DNA of 52,775 bases from JBLHKS01 sp047620505 (GTDB taxonomy: Bacteria; Verrucomicrobiota; Verrucomicrobiia; Verrucomicrobiales; DEV007): positions 1 through 52,775 of the forward strand of contig JBLHKS010000024.1 in the NCBI GenBank assembly GCA_047620505.1, given 5' to 3'. Positions 17,221-24,452 of this stretch are shown here, piece after piece (the first letter of the stretch is position 1; each line of letters opens with the position of its first letter). Below the pieces are notes generated by a model that did no database searches, was not told the origin of the DNA, and saw only the letters and a program-made list of their open reading frames with translations. The translations under genes were made by a program, and so were the position numbers.

Positions 17221-18756
17221 TCAGGATTCTTTCAGTTCTTCGCGTTGCTGAGACAGGGAACGCGCGTGTTCGACGGCGCGCATCAAGCCCTTCGCCTTGT
17301 TCAGGGTCTCAACATATTCGTTTTCCGGAACCGAGTCAGCCACGACGCCTGCTCCGGCCTGAATGTAGACTTTACCGTCCTTCATAACCGCAGTTCGCAG
17401 CGCGATGCAGGAATCGTGATTGCCGTCGAACCCGAAATAGCCTACTGCGCCGGCATAAGCACAACGCTTGCTCTTTTCAAAGTCGTTGATGATCTGCATC
17501 GCCCGAACTTTGGGTGATCCGGAAACCGTTCCCGCTGGAAAAGTCGCCCGCATCACGTCGTAGGCGGAAAAGTCGGGATTCAGCGTTCCTTCAACGTTAG
17601 ACACGATGTGCATGACGTGGCTGTAGCGCTCGATAATCATGAAATCGGTTACCTTCACGCTTTCGTACTCGGCCACGCGACCGACGTCGTTACGAGCAAG
17701 GTCAACCAGCATGATGTGCTCGGCTCGTTCTTTCGGATCAGCGAGGAGATCGTCAGCAAGGGCCTGGTCTTCTTCTTCGGTTTTTCCGCGCCAGCGCGTC
17801 CCGGCGATCGGGCGAATCTCGATCTTCCCGTCGATCGAACGGACGTGTACCTCGGGCGAACTCCCGACGATCGAAAACCCGTGCTCGAAGTTCATGCAAA
17901 ACATGTAGGGCGACGGATTGATGTGCCGCAAGGCTCGGTAAAGATCGAGCGGCGAGCCGTCGAAATCGACCTCGAAACGCTGTGACGGCACGACCTGAAA
18001 GATGTCGCCCGCATGGATGAACTCTTTCGCGTCTTCGACCATCTTTTCGTACTCAGCCTGAGTCGTGTTGGCGTCGAATTCGGGCTCACCCGACTCTTTG
18101 CGGAACGTCGCGAGCGGAATGGATTCGAGCGGCGCGCTTAGCAATTCGACCAACTTCTTAATTCGCCTTCGAGCAGATTCGTAAGCCGCTTTTGCACTCT
18201 TGTGCTCGTCGATGAACGCGTTGGCGACGACTTGAAGACGGCGAAAACGGTGATCGAAAATAATCAGCGTATCCGCCAGTAAAAAAACCATGTCAGGTAA
18301 GCCGAGCTCGTCCTTCGGCGGTGCGGAAACCGTTGGCTCGAAGAACCGGACCATGTCGTAGGAAAGATAGCCAACCGCCCCGCCTGAAAATACCGGCAAA
18401 CCATCAACCTCGACAGGCTGGTACTCGCCCATGAGCGTCTCCAGCACGGCTAACGGTTCAGAATCAGCACCCGCAGTCTGGGTCTTTGTTTTTCCGCCTT
18501 CGAAAATCTCAATTTCGCGGCCTCGCGCGGTAAACACAAACTTCGGATCGATCCCCATGAAAGAGAAGCGGCCGATTTGATCGGAACTCTCGGCTGACTC
18601 GAAAAGGAAAGCGTTCGGACTGGCCTTGCTGACTTTTTCGAACGCGGCAATCGGCGTCTCGTAGTCGGCAGTTAGCTCAGCGTAAACCGGCACGACATTT
18701 CCTCGCTTTACTAAGCTTTGAAAATCCTTTTGAGAGGGATGGAGTGGCAATGTCAT
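17221..18756 (-). CDS. trpE: Anthranilate synthase component I
   Basis: 511 residues, the usual TrpE length. The N-terminal regulatory lobe contains NAFLFESAE, the equivalent of the LLES tryptophan-binding motif, so feedback inhibition is likely. The chorismate-binding half shows IAGTRWRG, DLARNDVGRV and FPAGTVSGSPK, all standard active-site stretches. It makes anthranilate from chorismate using ammonia from the adjacent amidotransferase. PabB is an alternative name for a close paralogue, but the tryptophan-binding motif favours TrpE. No leader peptide or other regulatory structure was seen in the short upstream gap, and no other trp genes are nearby. Confidence 0.93.
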   Translation of the reverse strand: MTLPLHPSQKDFQSLVKRGNVVPVYAELTADYETPIAAFEKVSKASPNAFLFESAESSDQIGRFSFMGIDPKFVFTARGREIEIFEGGKTKTQTAGADSEPLAVLETLMGEYQPVEVDGLPVFSGGAVGYLSYDMVRFFEPTVSAPPKDELGLPDMVFLLADTLIIFDHRFRRLQVVANAFIDEHKSAKAAYESARRRIKKLVELLSAPLESIPLATFRKESGEPEFDANTTQAEYEKMVEDAKEFIHAGDIFQVVPSQRFEVDFDGSPLDLYRALRHINPSPYMFCMNFEHGFSIVGSSPEVHVRSIDGKIEIRPIAGTRWRGKTEEEDQALADDLLADPKERAEHIMLVDLARNDVGRVAEYESVKVTDFMIIERYSHVMHIVSNVEGTLNPDFSAYDVMRATFPAGTVSGSPKVRAMQIINDFEKSKRCAYAGAVGYFGFDGNHDSCIALRTAVMKDGKVYIQAGAGVVADSVPENEYVETLNKAKGLMRAVEHARSLSQQREELKES

Positions 18757-18798
18757 GAAAATCCGGCGCGGAACGGACGCCGACGATACTTCAAAAGC

Positions 18799-19680
18799 TC
18801 AAAAATCAAAGAGGGAGAGCTGATGAGTTTTTTCTGGAATCACCTCGGCTCGTTTTTTGTCCGCACCGACCGGTTTCCATGCCGGCCGCCTGGCAGAAAC
18901 CACCGGAGCGAGAGGAAGAACTTCATTCTGCATCGCACAGCAAACGTCGACGTGATCCACGCCTGCGGCCAGCAGCTGCTGGCGAACGGTGCGCTCCGCG
19001 ACTTCGGGCGAATTGCAGTCTCCGCTCAGGTGCCCGAGGACAATCCGATGGAGATTCGAATGCGCGACCGCGACCACGAGTTCCGCTGCTTGCGTATTCG
19101 AAAGATGCCCATGCCGCGACGAAATCCGCTGCTTGGTCGACCAGGGCCGCTTCACGTCATTTTGAAGCATGACCTCATCGTAATTCGCCTCGACGTAGAG
19201 CGTATCGATCCCTTGAAGATGATCTCGCGCGAGGTTCGTGACGTGCCCGACATCGCTAAGCACGCCGAGCGCGCCCTGGCCGTTCCTGACGACGTAACCC
19301 ATTGGCTCGACCGCGTCGTGCGGCACGTAAAAACTCTGAATCCCCAAGTCCCCGATCTCAAACGCATCGCCACTGTCGAAGAGTTTCCACTCGATTTTTG
19401 AGCGCAGATCGCCACGAGCCAAAACTTCACGCGTCCGAACATTGCAGTAAACCGGAATCTCACGTTGGCGCAGAAAAACGTCCATTCCGCGGGTGTGATC
19501 GCCATGTTCGTGGGTTAGGAGAATTCCGTCGATTTCATCTGGGTCGACGCCGATTTTTTCCAGCCGCAAAACCAGCTGTTTCGCGCTCAAACCGGCATCG
19601 ATCAGGACGCAACTCTGCTCTGTCCGCGCCACTGCGCTGTTCCCTCCACTGCCGCTGCCGAGCACGCTGAATTGAAGCAT
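18799..19680 (-). CDS. MBL-fold metallo-hydrolase of the YycJ/WalJ type
   Basis: 293 residues. The protein begins MLQFSVLGSGSGGNSAV, typical of the YycJ/WalJ group of metallo-beta-lactamase-fold enzymes. It carries the zinc motif H-x-H-x-D-H at 57-62 (THEHGDH), later GVLSDVGH and YVEANYDEVML with further ligands, and GHLSG near the end. Relatives act as 5'-3' exonucleases or phosphodiesterases in DNA repair or cell-wall stress regulation; no WalK/WalR genes are nearby. The C-terminal ~40 residues (basic, ending QLSLFDF) form an extra tail. It sits upstream of trpE on the same strand with a gap of about 40 bp. Confidence 0.85.
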   Translation of the reverse strand: MLQFSVLGSGSGGNSAVARTEQSCVLIDAGLSAKQLVLRLEKIGVDPDEIDGILLTHEHGDHTRGMDVFLRQREIPVYCNVRTREVLARGDLRSKIEWKLFDSGDAFEIGDLGIQSFYVPHDAVEPMGYVVRNGQGALGVLSDVGHVTNLARDHLQGIDTLYVEANYDEVMLQNDVKRPWSTKQRISSRHGHLSNTQAAELVVAVAHSNLHRIVLGHLSGDCNSPEVAERTVRQQLLAAGVDHVDVCCAMQNEVLPLAPVVSARRPAWKPVGADKKRAEVIPEKTHQLSLFDF

Positions 19681-19797
19681 TTTTCTACCCTGACGTTATC
19701 GCTATTTTAGAAATCCGAAACTTCCAAAAGAGTCCGCATCCGACCTCGCCGCAAGTCAAAGTTGCAATCGACCGATCAGAACGGACTTTGTTGACCT

Positions 19798-19809
19798 CAG
19801 CAGCTGCTG
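19798..19809. repeat. CAGCAGCTGCTG palindrome just upstream of the AsmA-like start
   Basis: The copy ends 17 bases before the preferred ATG at 19827. If the longer TTG start (19788) were used it would be coding; with the ATG it lies in the leader. Confidence 0.8.
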
Positions 19810-19826
19810 GGTTCCCCAATTTTCTC

Positions 19827-22430
19827 ATGCGTCGGCGCAGCAAGATTTTCATCGGACTTTTCCTCGTTCTCAGCATCTCTTTCGGGTGGTTGGCTTACTA
19901 TGCTCAAGACAAAGGGCTTCCGAAAGAATGGCGCGACTGGATCGAATCCGAATTTGCATCGAGAGGCGTGTTCCTCGAATTGCACCGTCTCAATCTCGAC
20001 CCTTTGCGTGGGCTGGTCGCGAAAGACCTCGTGGTTTATGAAGATGCGAGGCGCGAAATTCCGCTTTTGACGATCAGCCGGGCGACGCTTGATATCGATA
20101 TTACCAGATTGTTCGACCACCGAAACGCGCTTCGCTCGCTCGACATCCGCAACGCGAAAGTCACGATCCCGCTCGATCCGCAACGTCGGCTCCAGGGCAA
20201 GCAGCTGCGGCTGAACAATTTGAGCGCGCGGATTCTGATGCCGGAAGGCCGAATCGAAATCGTTAGGGCCGAAGCGGACCTGGAGACCATCCACATCGTG
20301 CTGAAAGGATCGGTTTATCGTCCGCTTGAAACGAAAAAAGAGGAAAAAGACGATCGCGAAAAGGGGCCGGAGTTTGCCGAGCAGCAGAAAATTCGCCTCA
20401 AGGAAATTCGAAAGCGTGGACAAGCGATCGCTGATTTCCTAGAAGAACTCGCCAGCTTCACGACTAAACCAGGCCAGGAACCGCGGCTTGAGCTCGAGGT
20501 TAACGGCGATACGCGCAAGCCGGATGAACTTCAAGCGCGCGGGAGATTTTTGAGCGGGCCTTTGACGTGGCGGAGCTTCTCTTGCGAGTCGATCGATGCC
20601 GATTTCAAAATGGGCGCGGACGGATTTCAGCTTCGCAACCTGACGATCGAAGATGAGCATGGCCAGTTGCGCGTGAGTGCAGAATTGAAGCCCGGTGCTC
20701 GAGAATTGGAATTTTCGCTGAACTCGAGCGCTGATTTGCACGGCCTGCTGGGCGCGATGATCGAAGATTCAGCCTTGAATGAAGTTGTCTTTTATCGGCC
20801 GCCAAAAATCGAAGTAAACGGCGTCTGGCACCTCGATAAACCCTTCTCGACAGAGAACCTGCCGTTGAATGCAATCGGAAATTTGCGCTCCGACCGCTTG
20901 ACCAGCCGCGGCGTTATTTTCGACGCGCTGTCCTTCGATTTCAGTATCAACGGCCCTGATCTTTACCTGCGTGACGCACGGTTGGAGCATCAGAGCGGCT
21001 TGTTGACGGCAAACATCCTTCGTCGAGGCCCCGAAGTAAACTACCGCGCCGAGCTCACCATGAATCCAACGGAGTTCAAACCGTTTCTCAAACTCGAAGG
21101 CACGAGGCAGTTTCTGAACCGCTGGGAATTTCACGAAGACTCGTCCGTATTCGTTAAGGCCGAAGGCTTCGGCCCCGCCGCAAACCGAGCGCTTTGGAAT
21201 ACGGAAGGATCGATCGAACTGAGCAATTGCGCGCTCAACGGATATCCAATCGATCAACTCCGAGCGACGCTGGAGTTTGAGGGAAAGCAGCATCATTTCC
21301 GGGATCTCATCATCACCCGTGAAGGCGGAGTGATCGGCGCAAAACACATTCTTCTCGACCACGAGAGCCGCTTGGCCACGCTGGAGGCGGTGGAAGGCCA
21401 GATCTTTCCTGTCCACGCGGTCGGCTGGTTTGCGCCCAAAGGTGCTAAGAATCTAGTGATCTACGATTTCAAGGAAGCGCCTTACGTCGCCTTGAACGGA
21501 CAGATCGATCTCCGGCCGCCTTCACAGTTGGTTGGTCAGATCCCCAAGCACGATTACAAGTTTCAATTCGCGACCGATGCGGCGGCGTCCTATCGATTGT
21601 TTGGAGAAGACCTCGCTCTCGAAAAGCCGTCAGGATCGGTTCACATCGCGGGTCGCTCACTGACTCTAACCGATTTTCAGGCCGGTGTGCTTGGTGGAGA
21701 AATTAAGGCCGCTGTTGGAATTGATCGAAGCCTCAATCCGGAATCGAACAAAGATTTCATCTACCGAATCGAGCTGAAAGCGGATCAGCTGGATTTCCGT
21801 CAATTCGCCGAGACCTGGAGCGGCTACAAAAGCACAGAGGGCCAACTGACCGGCTGGACTTCGTTTGAGGGCGACAGCCGCGCGGGCCTGCCTTCGATCG
21901 TCGGCAGAGGCGAGGCGACGATCATGAACGGGGGCGTTTTCTCGATTCCAGCCTTCGGTCCCCTTTCAAATCCAGTCAGGGAAACGCTCCCGAGATTGCA
22001 TGACGACTTCAGCGTGGCCAGAGAAGCTGTCGGGAAATTCTCGGTCGCCGACGGAATCTTTCGAATCGACCAGTTTCATGCCCTGACCAACACCTTTCAG
22101 CTGGAAGGAACAGGCCAGGTGGACCTCGAATCCACTGAGATCGATCTTGAGGCCACAATCAATCTCCGTGGCGGAGCAGCTGCTCTGGTCAAGCCCGTGT
22201 CGCGGCTGATCGTTTTCAAGGGCGAAGGAACGATGAGCGAGCCGAAATGGCGGCTCGGCGGAGTGGCCGACGTTGCGAAGCCGATTACCGATTTGACCGG
22301 AGGATTGACTCAGAAGGCCGAAGAAATCATCCGCAAAGCCAGTGAAGGATTGCCAGTTCCCATCCCCTTTCCGCGTTTGTTGCGCGGATTTGATGGGAAG
22401 GAAGGAAGAAAGGCAAACGGCGGCGACTGA
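19827..22430 (+). CDS. AsmA-like envelope protein
   Basis: 867 residues from ATG 19827 (a TTG at 19788 would add 13 residues). The N-terminus is basic and then membrane-spanning (MRRRSKIFIGLFLVLSISFGWLAYY). The rest is a long run of short beta strands with repeating features of the AsmA/YhdP/TamB type: LEVNGDTRKPDELQARGRF, VLGGEIKAAVGID, and a C-terminal block IDLEATINLRGGAAALVKPVS... LIVFKGEGTMSEPKWRL that closely follows the AsmA C-terminal pattern. Proteins of this fold bridge inner and outer membranes as lipid-conducting grooves. The gene is divergent from the MBL-fold gene and convergent with the small lipoprotein. Confidence 0.75.
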   Translation: MRRRSKIFIGLFLVLSISFGWLAYYAQDKGLPKEWRDWIESEFASRGVFLELHRLNLDPLRGLVAKDLVVYEDARREIPLLTISRATLDIDITRLFDHRNALRSLDIRNAKVTIPLDPQRRLQGKQLRLNNLSARILMPEGRIEIVRAEADLETIHIVLKGSVYRPLETKKEEKDDREKGPEFAEQQKIRLKEIRKRGQAIADFLEELASFTTKPGQEPRLELEVNGDTRKPDELQARGRFLSGPLTWRSFSCESIDADFKMGADGFQLRNLTIEDEHGQLRVSAELKPGARELEFSLNSSADLHGLLGAMIEDSALNEVVFYRPPKIEVNGVWHLDKPFSTENLPLNAIGNLRSDRLTSRGVIFDALSFDFSINGPDLYLRDARLEHQSGLLTANILRRGPEVNYRAELTMNPTEFKPFLKLEGTRQFLNRWEFHEDSSVFVKAEGFGPAANRALWNTEGSIELSNCALNGYPIDQLRATLEFEGKQHHFRDLIITREGGVIGAKHILLDHESRLATLEAVEGQIFPVHAVGWFAPKGAKNLVIYDFKEAPYVALNGQIDLRPPSQLVGQIPKHDYKFQFATDAAASYRLFGEDLALEKPSGSVHIAGRSLTLTDFQAGVLGGEIKAAVGIDRSLNPESNKDFIYRIELKADQLDFRQFAETWSGYKSTEGQLTGWTSFEGDSRAGLPSIVGRGEATIMNGGVFSIPAFGPLSNPVRETLPRLHDDFSVAREAVGKFSVADGIFRIDQFHALTNTFQLEGTGQVDLESTEIDLEATINLRGGAAALVKPVSRLIVFKGEGTMSEPKWRLGGVADVAKPITDLTGGLTQKAEEIIRKASEGLPVPIPFPRLLRGFDGKEGRKANGGD

Positions 22431-22434
22431 AAGC

Positions 22435-22827
22435 TCAAGCAGCTCTCATCTTGCTGGCGATCGCATTTAAAATGTGACGCGAACTTTCCTTATCACCGAT
22501 GCCGACTCGGATTTTGATTTTCGTGACCCCTTCCCGTTCGGGCAGAATTTTGATCGTCACCTTTTTGCCGTCCGGCCCAATCCCATTGAACACGGCTTTG
22601 AATTCGTCGCCAACTCGGGCTGTGGGCTGAATATTGAGGTCGGCTGCCACTGCATTTGTCGCGCTCACCGCTTGGCGGACACTTCCGGAGACATGCTGGA
22701 CGTAGTCGCCCTGAATGTAATAAGCTGTGCCGACGATTGCGCCGACGGCAAGGACGGTGCAGCTGGTTAAATAAAGCGGAAGCCCCAGGAGGGAGGCAAA
22801 AAGAGAACGGCGAATCAATTTATTCAT
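22435..22827 (-). CDS. Small DUF3568-like lipoprotein
   Basis: 130 residues from ATG 22827. A signal peptide ends at lipobox Y-L-T-S-C (C23), so the mature protein is lipid-anchored. The mature part (AVGAIVGTAYYIQGDYVQHV... VGDKESSRHILNAIASKM) resembles the DUF3568 family of small envelope lipoproteins. Function is unknown. It is convergent with the AsmA-like gene (4 bp between stops) and about 136 bp downstream of prfA on the same strand. Confidence 0.75.
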   Translation of the reverse strand: MNKLIRRSLFASLLGLPLYLTSCTVLAVGAIVGTAYYIQGDYVQHVSGSVRQAVSATNAVAADLNIQPTARVGDEFKAVFNGIGPDGKKVTIKILPEREGVTKIKIRVGIGDKESSRHILNAIASKMRAA

Positions 22828-22963
22828 GGCTGAGTTTAGCACATCGCTCAACTTTCAGCATCCGGCCTGGGAAAAAACACCGACTGAGGAAAAAAAAGCG
22901 AGGTTGAGGGCCCTTGGCAGGCAACAGACGGCAGGTCTAAGGCTTCTGGGAAACTTGAAATCC

Positions 22964-24064
22964 CTACTGCATCCCGGCTTCCTTCAGCCGCTCTTCCATA
23001 TCCGCCTTCTGCAATTCCGCGACGAATTCGTCGAGTTTGCCAGCGATGACGCCTTCCAGATTGTGAGACGTCAAACCGACTCGGTGATCGGTAACGCGAT
23101 TCTGGGGAAAATTGTAAGTCCTGATCTTCTCCTCGCGACCGCCGCTGCCGATCAGACTCCGGCGATGCTCAGAATACTTCGTCGCCTCCTCCTGCTGACG
23201 CGCCTCAAGCAGCTTCGAACGCAAAATCGCGAGCGCCTTTTCCTTATTCTTCGTCTGGCTGCGGCCGTCCTGACACTTCACCATAATCCCAGTCGGCAAG
23301 TGCGTAATCTGAACCGCCGAATCCGTCGTGTTGACGTGCTGACCACCCGGACCGCCTGAGCGCGTCGCCTGAATGTGGAGCTCGTCCGACTTGAGCTCGA
23401 CGTCGATCTCCTCAGCCTCCGGCATCACCGCCACCGTCGCGGTTGACGTGTGAATCCGCCCCTGAGTCTCGGTCGTCGGAACACGCTGAACGCGATGAAC
23501 CCCGCTCTCGTACTTCAGCACGCGAAAAACCTCCGTCCCGCTGACTTTGAAGACCACTTCCTTGAATCCGCCGACCTCTGACGGGCTCGTCTCCAGCGTC
23601 TCGATCTTCCAACCTTGCTCCTCAGAAAACCGCTGATACATCCGCATCAAATCCCCCGCAAAAAGCGAAGCCTCATCGCCGCCTGTCCCTGCGCGGATTT
23701 CCACCAGCGCGTCCTTGTCCTCATTCGTATCGCGAGGCAGCAGCGCATACTGAATCTCCATACCAAGATCCTCGACCTTCTTTTCAAGGTCCGGAATCTC
23801 CTCCTCGGCCATCGCCGCCATCTCCTCATCATCGCCCCGAACCAGCTCCCGATTGTCCTCGAGCTGACGGCGAGAATCATCCAAATCCTTCCAGCGCCCC
23901 AGCAGCTGCTGGGTCCGCTTGTGCTCCTGCATCACCTTCGCAGCCGCCTTCGCGTCATCAAAAAACCCGGGAACCGAGATGACGGAATCCAGTTCCTCCA
24001 TCCGCGCGCGTTTCTTGGAGATGAGCTCGGAATAATCCACAAACGTTTCGGAAAAATCTGACAA
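22964..24064 (-). CDS. prfA: Peptide chain release factor 1
   Basis: 366 residues, full length for RF1. The peptidyl-tRNA hydrolysis motif GGQ occurs in RSGGPGGQHVN near residue 240. RF1-type sequence IRTYNFPQNRVTDHRVGL follows, and AGTGGDEASLFAGDL marks the codon-recognition half, which decodes UAA and UAG. The start appears to be TTG at 24064, with no clear Shine-Dalgarno sequence and lying just 13 bases beyond the terminator hairpin of rpmE; a GTG eight codons in is an alternative. rpmE-prfA adjacency is common in bacteria. One palindrome copy is read as Gln-Gln-Leu-Leu. Confidence 0.95.
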   Translation of the reverse strand: MSDFSETFVDYSELISKKRARMEELDSVISVPGFFDDAKAAAKVMQEHKRTQQLLGRWKDLDDSRRQLEDNRELVRGDDEEMAAMAEEEIPDLEKKVEDLGMEIQYALLPRDTNEDKDALVEIRAGTGGDEASLFAGDLMRMYQRFSEEQGWKIETLETSPSEVGGFKEVVFKVSGTEVFRVLKYESGVHRVQRVPTTETQGRIHTSTATVAVMPEAEEIDVELKSDELHIQATRSGGPGGQHVNTTDSAVQITHLPTGIMVKCQDGRSQTKNKEKALAILRSKLLEARQQEEATKYSEHRRSLIGSGGREEKIRTYNFPQNRVTDHRVGLTSHNLEGVIAGKLDEFVAELQKADMEERLKEAGMQ

Positions 24065-24076
24065 CTAGAACACAAA

Positions 24077-24111
24077 AACGGCGTCGCGCCTCAAAGAGCG
24101 CAAACGCCGTT
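24077..24111 (-). terminator. Rho-independent terminator between rpmE and prfA
   Basis: Arms AACGGCGT (24077-24084) and ACGCCGTT (24104-24111) pair perfectly. An inner GCGC-CTC/GAG-CGC stem extends the hairpin around an AAA loop with one bulge. On the minus strand the stem is followed by TTTTTG, so it would terminate the rpmE transcript. It is only 13 bp before the prfA start, so prfA would need read-through or a promoter inside this short gap. Confidence 0.75.
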
Positions 24112-24133
24112 CTCAAAATCAAAAACTTAAAAG

Positions 24134-24370
24134 CTAGGCGTCGGTCGCCTTCGGCTTCTTGCGCCGACCCACCTTCTCGCCGTAACGCTTGGTAAATTTC
24201 TCAACCCGACCAGCGGTGTCGATAAAGCGCTGTTCACCCGTGAAAAACGGATGGCAACCGGCACAAATGCCGATCTTCATGCTTTCGACCGTGCTACGAG
24301 TCTTATAGGTCGAACCACAGGTGCAAACGATCGTGGTATCTTTGTATTCCGGATGAATTTCTTCTTTCAT
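24134..24370 (-). CDS. rpmE: 50S ribosomal protein L31
   Basis: 78 residues, the usual size. The sequence MKEEIHPEYKDTTIVCTCGS, followed by ICAGCHPFFTGEQRFIDTAGRVEKF, is a standard L31. It retains the Cys residues of the zinc-containing (C+) form (CTC in the first half, CAGC in the second). It lies upstream of prfA and is followed by a strong hairpin terminator. It starts 82 bp downstream of the GL-array NTPase stop. Confidence 0.97.
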   Translation of the reverse strand: MKEEIHPEYKDTTIVCTCGSTYKTRSTVESMKIGICAGCHPFFTGEQRFIDTAGRVEKFTKRYGEKVGRRKKPKATDA

Positions 24371-24452
24371 TGCAGTGAGCTTCCAGCGAAGGGCGCAAAT
24401 GGTAGGGTGAATTCTGAGTTCCGCAAGCAGATTCTGGCCCCGTTCTCAGCCC

